Assembly: GCF_918698245.1 (NCBI RefSeq) | Contig: NZ_CAKKMS010000002.1 | Location: forward strand, 806,001-870,000 | Direction of reading: 5' to 3' | Length of the DNA: 64,000 nucleotides | From: Pedobacter sp. Bi126 | Lineage (GTDB): Bacteria; Bacteroidota; Bacteroidia; Sphingobacteriales; Sphingobacteriaceae | Part shown: positions 16,023-24,678 of the stretch, one piece after another | Layout of the letters: each line of letters begins with the position of its first letter | How positions within the stretch are numbered: the first letter of the stretch is position 1 | Translations under genes and position numbers: made by a program | The notes under the pieces: model-generated | Told to the model about the DNA's origin: nothing | Databases searched by the model: none | What the model saw: the letters and a program-made list of their open reading frames with translations, nothing else

Positions 16023-16982
16023 CTATTGAATATCGCCGTAAGCTTTCAGGATATCTTTCACCAATTTATGCCTTACCACATCTTCACCGCTTAAGTAAAT
16101 AATATCGATACCTTTAATATCTTCTAAAATCCTTAAGCCGTTAAATAAACCAGACATCTGTTTTTTAGGCAAATCGATCTGTGTAACATCGCCAGTGACA
16201 ATAAATTTAGCTGTTGGCCCCATACGGGTTAAAAACATTTTTAACTGCATATCGGTGGCGTTTTGCGCCTCATCTAAAATCACAAAACAGTTATCTAAAG
16301 TACGTCCGCGCATAAATGCCAGTGGCGCAATTTCTATCGTACGGTTTTCGATGTAGAATTTCAATTTCTCTGCAGGAATCATGTCATCCAAGGCATCGTA
16401 AAGTGGACGTAAATATGGATCGATTTTTTCCTTTAAATCGCCAGGTAAGAAACCAAGGTTCTCCCCTGCTTCGACCGCCGGGCGGGTTAAAATAATCCGT
16501 TTAATTTCTTTATTTTTTAATGCCCTAACAGCCAAAGCAACGGCGGTATATGTTTTTCCTGTTCCGGCGGGGCCAATGGCAAATAGGATGTCATTTTTAG
16601 CAATGCTGCTTACCATTTTGCGTTGATTAGCGGTTCTTGCCTTAACCAAAAGGCCGTTTGTGCCAAAAACAATTACCTCTCCACCGCCTCCGGTAGGTTG
16701 TTCTACATCTTTTTTTACTACACCGGCTGCTTTTGCACCCAGTATAGATTCTACGTCGTTATTGGTAAGTGAGCTATATTTCTCGAGGTGTGCAATAAGC
16801 TGGTTAAACTTATCCTCGAAAGCCTTAAGTTCCTGTTCATCACCGAGAACCTTAACATCACTACCTCTCGCTACCAGTTTCAACTTCGCGAAAGCACCTT
16901 TAATCATTTCGTAATTCTCGTTATTCGGCCCCCAAAAGTGAGCAGGATTTACGGTATCCAGAGTTAATTTTAATTCGTTCAA
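16023..16982 (-). CDS. PhoH-family ATPase
   Basis: A 319-residue PhoH-like protein. It has an N-terminal KH-like region of about 110 residues and a P-loop ATPase domain with GPAGTGKT at 137-144, LTRPAVEAGENLGFLPGDL, and CFVILDEAQNAT (Walker B), followed by TGDVTQIDLP. The family is linked to RNA metabolism and rRNA maturation alongside YbeY. It lies on the minus strand upstream of purC. Transcription from the divergent gene at 17086 starts about 100 bp away. Confidence 0.92.
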   Translation of the reverse strand: MNELKLTLDTVNPAHFWGPNNENYEMIKGAFAKLKLVARGSDVKVLGDEQELKAFEDKFNQLIAHLEKYSSLTNNDVESILGAKAAGVVKKDVEQPTGGGGEVIVFGTNGLLVKARTANQRKMVSSIAKNDILFAIGPAGTGKTYTAVALAVRALKNKEIKRIILTRPAVEAGENLGFLPGDLKEKIDPYLRPLYDALDDMIPAEKLKFYIENRTIEIAPLAFMRGRTLDNCFVILDEAQNATDMQLKMFLTRMGPTAKFIVTGDVTQIDLPKKQMSGLFNGLRILEDIKGIDIIYLSGEDVVRHKLVKDILKAYGDIQ

Positions 16983-17085
16983 ACTGTAGTATTTTAAAAA
17001 GTTATCGGGGTATATTAATTAAAATTTGAATATTTGCAGACGCTTAGGCCCGTACACAAGAATAAGCAATAATAATGAATTTTTA

Positions 17086-17865
17086 ATGGGGATAATTACT
17101 TTAACAACAGATTTAGGTTCAAAAGATTTTTACCAGAGTGCCCTTAAAGGTAGTCTGTTGAGTCTTATGCCTAATGTTAATTTAGTTGATATTACCCACG
17201 AGGTTCCATCGTTCAATATTTCGTACGCAGCCTTTGTGCTAAAAAACGCTTATCCTTACTTCCCGAAGAATACGGTGCACTTAATCGGTATCGATTCTGT
17301 ATACAGTGAAAATACCAAATATATTGCTGTAAAGCACCGTGATCACTTTTTTGTAGGAGCTGATAATGGTATTTTCTCTCTTCTTTTTGATGATGTTCCA
17401 GAGGATGTGGTAGAACTGAACATTATGCAGGATCTGAAATATCTACATTTTCCCCTGGTTGATATTTTTGTTAAGGCGGCCACGCATTTGGCCAAAGGTG
17501 GCAAACTGAAAGACATCGGTTTACCTGTAGCAGAGATTGAACAGAAGATGCTTTTACATCCTGTGATAGAACGAGATGTGATCCGTGGTAGTGTGGTATA
17601 TATCGATACTTTTTGCAATGTAATCACCAATATTACTAAAGATCTTTTCACCAAAATACAGAAGAACAGGGACTTTACTTTGTACTTTAGAAAAAGCGAA
17701 ACCATTACGCAATTGAGCTGGCATTACAATGAAGTACAGGAAGGTGAAAAACTTTGCCTGTTCGGGATTAGTAACCACTTGGAAATTGCGATTAATAAAG
17801 GTAAAGCAAGTGGTTTATTAGGTTTGCATTTAGGTGATATTGTACGGGTGGAGTTTCATCCTTAA
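17086..17865 (+). CDS. SAM hydroxide adenosyltransferase (DUF62) family protein
   Basis: A 259-residue protein starting at the ATG at 17086 (MGIITLTTDLGSKDFYQSAL). The frame is open further back to 17026, but homologues begin at this GIITLTTDLG strand. Other family features are VNLVDITHEVPSFNI, FVGADNGIFSLLFD and YIDTFCNVITNI. Members hydrolyse S-adenosylmethionine to adenosine and methionine; they share the fold of fluorinase and chlorinase, but the ordinary hydrolase role is expected. It is divergent from phoH. Confidence 0.87.
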   Translation: MGIITLTTDLGSKDFYQSALKGSLLSLMPNVNLVDITHEVPSFNISYAAFVLKNAYPYFPKNTVHLIGIDSVYSENTKYIAVKHRDHFFVGADNGIFSLLFDDVPEDVVELNIMQDLKYLHFPLVDIFVKAATHLAKGGKLKDIGLPVAEIEQKMLLHPVIERDVIRGSVVYIDTFCNVITNITKDLFTKIQKNRDFTLYFRKSETITQLSWHYNEVQEGEKLCLFGISNHLEIAINKGKASGLLGLHLGDIVRVEFHP

Positions 17866-17869
17866 AAAA

Positions 17870-18012
17870 GTTCAGTGGTTCATTGGCTCAATGGTTCATT
17901 TGGCATGGTGCCTTAACAAACTAATTGCAAACTATTTTTTTGCGCTAGCAATGATGAAACAGAATAACCACTTTGCTAACCAATGAACTAATGGCTAATG
18001 AACCAATAAACC
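17870..18012. repeat. Word-repeat dyad with the CCAATGAACTAATG word
   Basis: Left arm GTTCAGTGGTTCATTGGCTC followed by AATGGTTCATTTGG is the approximate complement of the right arm, whose core (17980-18007) reads CCAATGAACTAATGGCTAAT then GAACCAAT. The same 28-bp core recurs at 35084-35111 with a single substitution. The arms can form an imperfect hairpin with a large loop. It lies between two plus-strand genes; no gene is seen here. Confidence 0.6.
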
Positions 18013-18049
18013 AGCCAAAACAACTTTCACCTTTTCACGTTTATATCGC

Positions 18050-18574
18050 ATGAAGAAATATTTTTATCTGTTCTCTTTTTTAATGCTGAACCTGCATGCC
18101 TTTGCACTGCAAGATACCACTGCCTATGCTGCTCAGCGTACTAAAGTAAATTCGTTACTTGTAGAAAGAAGTAGCAAGTTTGGTCAGTATGATGAAAGTT
18201 TAAATCAACGAACTGGAATATTCGGATGGCAAACCAAACGTGATATTAAAAATTCCAATGAAATTCTTCGCCAGGTAGTTTTAACCGACAACAATATTTT
18301 CAAAGAGCTGAAAGTATTAATGGATTATAAAGATTTGCAGAACCAGCAGAAAATCGCTGTGGCGGATAATTCTCAGGAGCGCATAGAAGGTTATATGCAA
18401 ACCATTAAAAAACTACAGGATCAGAATGCGCAGCTCAAAGAAGATTTAGAGAAAAAGAATAAAGGAGGTTTATCAACCTACATCATCGCCTTTTTAATTC
18501 TAGTAATGGCAGGTGGATTTTATTTCTTCAGTAAAAAACTTCAGGGGTATAAAACTGCTAAAATTAGCTCTTAA
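18050..18574 (+). CDS. Exported coiled-coil protein with C-terminal membrane anchor
   Basis: A 174-residue protein I cannot assign to a named family. It has an N-terminal signal peptide (KKYFYLFSFLMLNLHAFA), a polar helical middle, a coiled-coil stretch around 115-138 (QTIKKLQDQNAQLKEDLEKK), a transmembrane helix at about 143-161 (TYIIAFLILVMAGGFYFF) and a basic tail. The topology suggests a periplasmic helical domain anchored by its C-terminus. It is followed 53 bp later by a small basic protein gene on the same strand. No catalytic motif is visible. Confidence 0.7.
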   Translation: MKKYFYLFSFLMLNLHAFALQDTTAYAAQRTKVNSLLVERSSKFGQYDESLNQRTGIFGWQTKRDIKNSNEILRQVVLTDNNIFKELKVLMDYKDLQNQQKIAVADNSQERIEGYMQTIKKLQDQNAQLKEDLEKKNKGGLSTYIIAFLILVMAGGFYFFSKKLQGYKTAKISS

Positions 18575-18627
18575 AAGTACAATTGGATATTAGCAGCTTT
18601 GTAACCAGAAAAAGCAATAAACAAATT

Positions 18628-18774
18628 ATGAAAAAAGGACTGTTTAAAATCTTGGTGAAGATAAATAAGGTGCTTTTACCAAGTTTGTATAAAAAAGATC
18701 CGAATAAGCTGACTACTTTTCAGAAGGCGATTTTGGGTTACCGCTATTGGGTGCTAACGAATGCGTTAGATTAA
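18628..18774 (+). CDS. Small basic protein of 48 residues
   Basis: Starting at the ATG at 18628, this is a 48-residue lysine-rich protein (MKKGLFKILVKINKVLLPSL and so on) ending in YRYWVLTNALD. I recall short proteins of this kind in Bacteroidota sometimes labelled SsrA-binding protein, but it is far too short to be SmpB, so I treat the function as unknown. The amphipathic N-terminal half and conserved aromatic C-terminus suggest a real gene. An in-frame TTG at 18583 exists but is less likely. A hairpin terminator follows at 18779. Confidence 0.65.
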   Translation: MKKGLFKILVKINKVLLPSLYKKDPNKLTTFQKAILGYRYWVLTNALD

Positions 18775-18778
18775 AAAT

Positions 18779-18808
18779 GTAAAGACCAATCAATCGATCG
18801 GTCTTTAC
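18779..18808 (+). terminator. Hairpin after the 48-residue gene
   Basis: GTAAAGACC (18779-18787) pairs with GGTCTTTAC (18800-18808) around a 12-nt loop, 4 bp after the stop codon. The U-run is weak in the plus direction, so termination may be modest. Confidence 0.55.
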
Positions 18809-18816
18809 ACTAAATT

Positions 18817-18906
18817 CGTCATGCTGATCCGATAGCTATCGGATTTATTTCAGCATCTACCTAGAGTGGAAGCCACTAATCCTGAAATTTCGGGACAGGG
18901 TGACGA
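18817..18906. repeat. GTCAT-family repeat with an 18-bp palindrome
   Basis: The element opens CGTCATGCTGATCC, contains the perfect palindrome ATCCGATAGCTATCGGAT (18827-18844), and closes with CGGGACAGGGTGACGAC. Ends GTCATGCTGA and CAGGGTGAC are inverted relatives. It fills the convergent gap between the 48-residue gene and serA. Confidence 0.7.
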
Positions 18907-18913
18907 CATTATT

Positions 18914-19864
18914 TTATTTCTTAAAATGCTCAATAATCAACGTTGCCAGCTCCGTACCAATACGTTCTTGTGCTTCGTTGGTTGATGCACCAATATGTGG
19001 TGTTAAAGAGATTTTTGGGTGGGTTAAAATTTCTGCCAATGGTGTAGGCTCGTTATCGAAAACATCCAAACCAGCGAAAGAAACTTTACCAGAATTTAAT
19101 GCTTCAATTAAAGCTGGCTCATCAATTGTTCCACCGCGTGAACAGTTTACAATACCTACCCCGTCTTTCATTTTAGCAAACTCTTCTGCACCTAAAATAG
19201 GTTTATCTGCAAATGGAGTGTGTAAACTAAAGAAATCACTGCCTGTAATTACCTCGTCTAAAGAAACCGTTTTAATTGGAATACTTACTGATTTTCCGCC
19301 TTGGAATTCTAAAGTGATTTCAGATTCTGAAGGATATAAATCGTAAGCCAAAACATTCATACCTAAGCCTAAAGCCACTTTTGCAGTAGCGCGACCGATA
19401 CGACCGAAACCGATAATGCCGATGGTTTTACCGCTTAATTCAGTTCCTTTAGCATAAGCTTTTTTCAAGTTATTGAATTGAGTAGAACCTTCTACAGGCA
19501 TTTTACGGTTAGCATCCTGTAAAAACCTGATACCTGTAAATAAGTGAGAAAATACCAATTCAGCAACTGATAATGAAGATGCAGCTGGCGTGTTTACCAC
19601 GTTAACACCTTGGCTACGTGCGTATTCAACATCGATATTATCCATGCCCACTCCACCTCTACCAATTAATTTGATATTGGGTACAGCATCAATTAATTCT
19701 TTTCTAACTTTTGTTGCACTACGTACAGTAATGGCATCATAGTTTTTTAATGCTTCAGCTAATTTATCCTGAGGAACGGTTTCAGTATCAACCTGGAAAC
19801 CTGCTTTTTCTAATAATTCTTTTCCGATCGGATCAATCCCATCGTTTGCTAATATTTTAATCAT
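18914..19864 (-). CDS. serA: D-3-phosphoglycerate dehydrogenase (short type)
   Basis: A 316-residue NAD-dependent D-2-hydroxyacid dehydrogenase. The NAD-binding loop is GIIGFGRIGRATA; the active-site arginine lies in NCSRGGTIDE, and the histidine in LTPHIGASTNEAQERIG. It lacks the C-terminal ACT domain of longer SerA proteins, so feedback by serine through ACT is not expected. The ATG at 19864 is preferred over an upstream GTG. It lies directly downstream of serC on the same strand, which supports phosphoglycerate dehydrogenase, the first step of serine synthesis, over other hydroxyacid dehydrogenases. Confidence 0.9.
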   Translation of the reverse strand: MIKILANDGIDPIGKELLEKAGFQVDTETVPQDKLAEALKNYDAITVRSATKVRKELIDAVPNIKLIGRGGVGMDNIDVEYARSQGVNVVNTPAASSLSVAELVFSHLFTGIRFLQDANRKMPVEGSTQFNNLKKAYAKGTELSGKTIGIIGFGRIGRATAKVALGLGMNVLAYDLYPSESEITLEFQGGKSVSIPIKTVSLDEVITGSDFFSLHTPFADKPILGAEEFAKMKDGVGIVNCSRGGTIDEPALIEALNSGKVSFAGLDVFDNEPTPLAEILTHPKISLTPHIGASTNEAQERIGTELATLIIEHFKK

Positions 19865-19921
19865 TGTTATATATGATTGCACAGATTTAATTGATTACAC
19901 CGATTAAATAATTGCAGTAAT

Positions 19922-19937
19922 CATCTGTGGTTAAAAT
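19922..19937 (-). repeat. AACCACAGAT word directly after serC
   Basis: On the minus strand TTTTAACCACAGATGA begins 5 bp after the serC TAA. The same word follows the stops of the genes ending at 30195, 35152 and 58031. The rest of the 78-bp gap to serA (CAATTATTTAATCGGTGTAA and onward) is made of related ATCTGTG/GATTACACCGATT words, also seen near 28350. Confidence 0.55.
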
Positions 19938-19942
19938 TTAAA

Positions 19943-21016
19943 TTAATTTGCTTTTGCTTGTTGTTCTTCAAATACCTGCATGGCATCTACCAAGGCATGT
20001 ACACTTGTAATTGGCAATGCATTATACATCGATGCACGGAAACCACCAACGCTTCTGTGCCCTTTAATACCCACAATACCTTGCTCTTCAGCGTATTTCA
20101 AGAATGGTTTTTCCAATTCTGGGCTTTCCATTACGAAACAGATGTTCATTCTAGAACGGTCTTCAACTGCACAAGTTCCTTTAAATAATGGATTACGGTC
20201 GATTTCTCTGTAAAGTGCCTCAGCTTTTTGTTTGTTTTCTTTTTCAATCTCAGCAACACCACCTTTCGATTTTAACCAACGCAGATTTAATAAAGCTACA
20301 TAGATTGAGAAAACCGGAGGTGTATTGTACATCGAATCGTTATCAATATGCGATTGATAGTTCAACATAGATGGAATTTTACGGTCGATTTTGCCTAAAA
20401 TTTCATTCTTAACAATAGCGATGGTTAAACCAGCAGGGCCTACATTTTTTTGAGCTCCGGCATAAATTAAATCGAATTTAGAAACATCGATTACACGGCT
20501 CATAATATCAGAAGACATATCGCAAACAACCGGAATGTTTGTTTTAGGTACTTCGAAAAGCTCAGTTCCGTAAATGGTATTGTTTGAAGTATAGTGGAAA
20601 TAAGCACTATCAGCAGGAATTTCAAAATCCTTTGGAATGAAAGTATAGTTCGCATCTTTAGATGAGGCAACTACATTCACATTACCGATAAATTTAGCTT
20701 CTTTTAATGCTTTGGTTGCCCAAACACCAGTGTCTAAATAACTTGCTGTTTGTCCATCGCCCAATAAATTCATCGGAACCATTGCAAACTGTAAACTTGC
20801 ACCACCTTGTAAAAATAAAACGGAATAACCCGACGGCACTTTTAATAATTCCTTTACCAACTTATCAGCTTCAGCAACAACTGCCTCAAATTCGGTTGTT
20901 CTGTGCGAAATTTCTAAAATTGATAATCCATCGTTAAAATCTAAAACAGCCTGAGCTGCTTGTTTAAACACTTCTTGAGGTAAAATACAAGGGCCTGCGC
21001 CAAAATTATGCTTCAT
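19943..21016 (-). CDS. serC: Phosphoserine aminotransferase
   Basis: A 357-residue PLP-dependent aminotransferase of class V. The N-terminus [11 protein letters not shown] and the [13 protein letters not shown] segment match SerC; the PLP lysine is in [15 protein letters not shown]-terminal [15 protein letters not shown] is typical. It converts 3-phosphohydroxypyruvate to phosphoserine using glutamate. It is the first gene of a serC-serA operon. A perfect 23-bp dyad upstream at 21099-21121 could be an operator. Confidence 0.95.
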   Translation of the reverse strand: MKHNFGAGPCILPQEVFKQAAQAVLDFNDGLSILEISHRTTEFEAVVAEADKLVKELLKVPSGYSVLFLQGGASLQFAMVPMNLLGDGQTASYLDTGVWATKALKEAKFIGNVNVVASSKDANYTFIPKDFEIPADSAYFHYTSNNTIYGTELFEVPKTNIPVVCDMSSDIMSRVIDVSKFDLIYAGAQKNVGPAGLTIAIVKNEILGKIDRKIPSMLNYQSHIDNDSMYNTPPVFSIYVALLNLRWLKSKGGVAEIEKENKQKAEALYREIDRNPLFKGTCAVEDRSRMNICFVMESPELEKPFLKYAEEQGIVGIKGHRSVGGFRASMYNALPITSVHALVDAMQVFEEQQAKAN

Positions 21017-21098
21017 CTTATTATATAATGTTTTATGGGCGTAAATGTAAAATTTTTAAAGCAGTTATGCCCATAAAATCGTATCATAAAAAATTAAA

Positions 21099-21121
21099 TT
21101 TTGTTAAAAATTTTAACAAAA
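21099..21121. promoter_or_regulatory. Perfect 11-bp inverted repeat upstream of serC
   Basis: TTTTGTTAAAA, one base, TTTTAACAAAA. The absence of a loop argues against an RNA hairpin and for a dimeric protein-binding site. It lies 83 bp upstream of the serC start and 80 bp after the TonB receptor stop. It could alternatively help end the receptor transcript. Confidence 0.45.
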
Positions 21122-21200
21122 ATGAGCGTTTTGTTGCAGTTTTTGCAAAGAATTCGTTATTCAGATAGACGAAAAGATTAACGCCGATAGATTTAGTAGT

Positions 21201-23627
21201 TTATGGCTTATTCTTCAACTTCACAATCAATTTCAGGTTAAACTGCCTGCCTGTTAAATAATTTGGAATGGCATATTGCACATTATCTACATCCTTAAGC
21301 CATAGGTAGGAAACTGTATTGTCGATATTCAGCATATTAAAAACTTCAAAGAACAAAATAACCGAACTGAAATTTTTGTCCAAAAATTTAGGTTTGTGCA
21401 AAGCAGCATCATCAAGGAAATCTTTAGAGAAACCGATATCTACCCGCTTGTATGATGGGATAAAAAATTGATCTAAATACCGTGGTGTTTGTGATGGACC
21501 AATCGGTAGCCTTGAGCCATAAAGCGCGTTTAAGTGTACTTTATAAGTTGGACTATTTAATAATTTATCCTGGAAAAATATAGAGAAATTCAAACGCTGA
21601 TCAGTTGGCCTTTTTAGATAACCAGGATAAATTGTAGTTCCATTCTGAATATAACTATCTCCGATAATATCTTCATTGGCATGCATAACCGACATTCTGA
21701 AATAAGAAACCAGGTCTTTAACAAATTCGCCGCCTATACTAAAATCGGCCCCATAAGCATAACCGCGCGAGACTTCATTCGCCAGGTATTTAATTCTCAG
21801 GTTATCTATTTTATACGGAATTAATCGGTCAGAATATTTAAAATAGGCCTCAGAAGTAAACTTTAGCCGTGTTCCAAAAGCATCAAAAGCGTATTCATAA
21901 CCTAGAGAAGTGTTATAAGAACTCTGTGCCTTTTGATCAATATTTAATACTCCTGAAAAATCACGAATGGTCCTGTATGAGGGTGGCTGCTTATAAACAC
22001 CAGCAGAAAACCTTAAAATTTTATTGTTTGAATTGGGCCTATAAGCAATCAACATCCTCGGACTGATTAATAGCTGTTTGCTTAATGAACTATATGTGGC
22101 GCGTGCTCCTAATTGTAACTCTGCAGAATTGGAAAGCGAATAGCTATCCTGAATATAAGTACTGTAGTTTTTAATATCGATATTGTTCTGTATGTTGATT
22201 ACATTTTGTAACGTGATATTTTTCGAATTGTTTGGCAATATAAACCCGGCAGAATCGGTATAATTATACTCGTTCAATTGGTCGTTATATTTCGAATTGT
22301 CGAATTTTATCCCCCAGGAAAAAACATGATTATTAAAATTCTGATCTACTTTTATTTCAGAAGCGAAAATCTGGGTATTTAAACTATTTCTTCCATAATT
22401 ATAATAACTGCCGATGCCTCTATTTTTATTGATCATCCCAAAATTTTCACCTGAAAAGTTATTATCCACCTCATCAAAAATATAGCTGCCATTAATATCG
22501 AAACGCTCTCTCTCAACCGTACTAAAATAACTGTTAATAAACTTGATGACCAGGTTTGGTTTGGGCGAATAAGTAGCAGTAGCGGCGCTTCCAAAAGTTT
22601 GGTAATCGTCTATTTCTTGTCCTGTATAATCCACATTCAGCCTTAATGTAGTGCTCAACGTCCCGAATTGGGTTTCTCTATTGGTGGGCACCAATTTAAA
22701 CTGACCGAGGTTAAAGCTCCCCAAAAAACTGATATTGAATTTTGATGAAAAATCATATTGATACAGCAATTGAGCATCGGCAAAATTTGGACTATAACTC
22801 CCCTTTTCATCTTGTTTAATCAGTACACTAGAGTTGTTTTTATAGCGTAAACCAGCCAAAAGGAAGCTGTTTTTGAATATCTTTTTGGTTGTTAATGAGG
22901 TGTTTAAAAGGCTGGTACTAAAAATAGTTTGATTACTGTCTGGTTTATCGTATCTAATATCTAAAATTGAAGATAGTTTCTCGCCATATTTTGCTTCAAA
23001 GCCACCCGCAGAGAATTTTGCTTTACTCACCAAATCTGAATTGATAAAACTTAGTCCCTCCTGTTGCCCATTGCGGATTAATACTGGCCGGTTAATTTCC
23101 ACATCATTGATGTAAATCAGATTTTCGTCGAAGTTACCTCCTCTAACGCTATATTGGGCACTTAATTCGTTGTTTGTAGATACACCTGGCAGGGTTTTGA
23201 GCATGGTTTCAAAATTACCAGAAACCAATGGCATTGAAGAAACATCGGCAATATTAATAGTAGTGGTGTTACTTAACTGGTTCTGTTTGTTGGTTATATT
23301 AACCTGCTCTAATTCATTGATATTGGCAATTAAATTTATCTGTTTGATAATCCGAGCTCCCGAGCGCTCACTAAATTTTACGGTTTGTGGCTGATAGCCC
23401 AAAAGCGAATATTTAATGCTAAACGTTTTTGATTTTGAATAAATGGTATATACGCCAAATTCATCCGTAACTGTTGATTGTGCCTGCCCTAAAACGATTA
23501 CCGTAACCTGTGCCAAGGGTAACTTTTCATCGCTATAAACTATCCCTGAAACCCTAACTAAAGGCTGTGCCACAGCAAAACCGCAACCAGCAATTAAAAG
23601 GAGAAGGATTAGCCGAAATTTGAGCAT
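21201..23627 (-). CDS. TonB-dependent outer-membrane receptor with carboxypeptidase-like domain
   Basis: An 808-residue receptor counted from the ATG at 23627. A signal peptide (LKFRLILLLLIAGCGFAVAQ) is followed by a CarboxypepD_reg-like beta domain at about 28-110 (VSGIVYSDEKLPLAQVTVIV). A plug domain follows at about 120-230 (LPGVSTNNELSAQYSVRGGN), then a 22-strand-type barrel. It takes up an unknown ligand using TonB energy. No SusD partner lies beside it, so it is not a SusCD pair. The signal contains LIAGC, resembling a lipobox, but the AVA/Q site for signal peptidase I is also good. A TACTTTTG box on the minus strand at 23642-23649 could be its promoter. Confidence 0.9.
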   Translation of the reverse strand: MLKFRLILLLLIAGCGFAVAQPLVRVSGIVYSDEKLPLAQVTVIVLGQAQSTVTDEFGVYTIYSKSKTFSIKYSLLGYQPQTVKFSERSGARIIKQINLIANINELEQVNITNKQNQLSNTTTINIADVSSMPLVSGNFETMLKTLPGVSTNNELSAQYSVRGGNFDENLIYINDVEINRPVLIRNGQQEGLSFINSDLVSKAKFSAGGFEAKYGEKLSSILDIRYDKPDSNQTIFSTSLLNTSLTTKKIFKNSFLLAGLRYKNNSSVLIKQDEKGSYSPNFADAQLLYQYDFSSKFNISFLGSFNLGQFKLVPTNRETQFGTLSTTLRLNVDYTGQEIDDYQTFGSAATATYSPKPNLVIKFINSYFSTVERERFDINGSYIFDEVDNNFSGENFGMINKNRGIGSYYNYGRNSLNTQIFASEIKVDQNFNNHVFSWGIKFDNSKYNDQLNEYNYTDSAGFILPNNSKNITLQNVINIQNNIDIKNYSTYIQDSYSLSNSAELQLGARATYSSLSKQLLISPRMLIAYRPNSNNKILRFSAGVYKQPPSYRTIRDFSGVLNIDQKAQSSYNTSLGYEYAFDAFGTRLKFTSEAYFKYSDRLIPYKIDNLRIKYLANEVSRGYAYGADFSIGGEFVKDLVSYFRMSVMHANEDIIGDSYIQNGTTIYPGYLKRPTDQRLNFSIFFQDKLLNSPTYKVHLNALYGSRLPIGPSQTPRYLDQFFIPSYKRVDIGFSKDFLDDAALHKPKFLDKNFSSVILFFEVFNMLNIDNTVSYLWLKDVDNVQYAIPNYLTGRQFNLKLIVKLKNKP

Positions 23628-23710
23628 TTTTAGTATCAAGACAAAAGTATCAGGGATTAAGACTGTATGCGCCTTATCCTAAACAATTTAGCAATAAAAC
23701 ATTTAACAAT

Positions 23711-24382
23711 TTAAATATTTATCGCGCTAGTTGTCAAGCTTTTCATTTTAGAAATGGTTTCCGTTGGATTATCTGTTGCGAAAATTGCATTTCCGGCCAC
23801 AAAGGCATTGGCACCTGCAGATACTAATGTAGCAATATTCTGCAAACCAACACCACCATCGATTTCAATTATTAAGTCTTCATTTACACCTTGAATCAAG
23901 GCCTTTAAATCCTGTATTTTCTTGTAGGTATTATGGATAAAAGCTTGTCCACCGAAACCGGGATTAACCGACATAATAAGCACCAGATCAAGATCTTCAA
24001 TTACATCCTGCAACAAGGTTACCGGAGTATGCGGGTTTAAAGCCACACCAGCCTTGCAGCCTGATGCTTTGATTAACTGAATGGTTCTATGCAGGTGTGT
24101 GCAGGCTTCGTAGTGTACCGTGATTCTATCTGCTCCTGCTTTGGCAAAATCCTGAACATATTTATCCGGTTCAACAATCATTAAATGTACATCTAAAGGT
24201 TTGGTCGCATGTTTTTTTACAGCAGCCATGATGGGGAAACCAAAAGAAATATTTGGAACGAAAACACCATCCATCACATCAACGTGGAACCAATCGGCCT
24301 CGCTGTGGTTAATCATTTCAATATCGCGTTGTAAATTGCCGAAATCGGCAGAAAGTATGGATGGGGCAATGATGTATTTCAT
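23711..24382 (-). CDS. rpe: Ribulose-phosphate 3-epimerase
   Basis: A 223-residue TIM-barrel enzyme. Motifs include APSILSADFGNL, HVDVMDGVFVPNISFG (metal histidine and aspartate), HLMIVEPDKY, MSVNPGFGGQAFI and EIDGGVGLQN. It interconverts ribulose 5-phosphate and xylulose 5-phosphate in the pentose phosphate pathway. It lies between pnp and the TonB receptor gene on the minus strand, separated from pnp by a terminator and repeats, so it probably has its own promoter. Confidence 0.96.
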   Translation of the reverse strand: MKYIIAPSILSADFGNLQRDIEMINHSEADWFHVDVMDGVFVPNISFGFPIMAAVKKHATKPLDVHLMIVEPDKYVQDFAKAGADRITVHYEACTHLHRTIQLIKASGCKAGVALNPHTPVTLLQDVIEDLDLVLIMSVNPGFGGQAFIHNTYKKIQDLKALIQGVNEDLIIEIDGGVGLQNIATLVSAGANAFVAGNAIFATDNPTETISKMKSLTTSAINI

Positions 24383-24449
24383 TTAATTTTTCTTAATTAT
24401 TTAAGTCCAAATTTTGCTTTCGTTATTATATGCATTATAAATGAACGGC

Positions 24450-24516
24450 CGTCACCCTGAATTCATCTCAGGGTCTTAATACCAGAAAGATGCTGAAATA
24501 AATTCAGCATGACGAA
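24450..24516. repeat. GTCAT-family repeat with two hairpins
   Basis: CGTCACCCTGAATTCATCTC then AGGGTC forms one hairpin (ACCCTGA/TCAGGGT) and ATGCTGAAATAAATTCAGCAT forms a second; it closes with GACG. It lies between pnp and rpe, and no gene is present from 24383 to 24604. Confidence 0.65.
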
Positions 24517-24604
24517 ATCGCTAGACCTTGCATAAACCAATTATCTTAGCTTAGATAGTGGCAATGCAAGTTACAAAATCATTTCAAACTTAATTTATAT
24601 CTCA

Positions 24605-24638
24605 ACAAAAAACCCTTCCAGTTAAAACTGAAAGGGTT
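24605..24638 (-). terminator. Intrinsic terminator downstream of pnp
   Basis: On the minus strand AACCCTTTCAGT pairs with ACTGGAAGGGTT (12 bp, one G-U) around a 4-nt loop, followed by six T residues. It lies 41 bp after the pnp stop. Confidence 0.85.
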
Positions 24639-24639
24639 G

Positions 24640-24676
24640 CTATATCTCCCGACTTCGGACTTCCGACCCCGGACTT
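24640..24676. repeat. Word repeat GACTTCGGACTTCCGAC
   Basis: CCCGACTTCGGACTTCCGAC followed by CCCGGACTTTTT consists of three variants of the word CGACTTCGGA. It sits between the pnp stop and the pnp terminator, inside the transcribed 3' end. Confidence 0.45.
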
Positions 24677-24678
24677 TT

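Noticed and set aside
17026..17085. Upstream extension of the SAM hydroxide adenosyltransferase gene
   Set aside because: Homologues start at the GIITLTTDLG strand coded from 17086; the 20 extra residues look non-coding.
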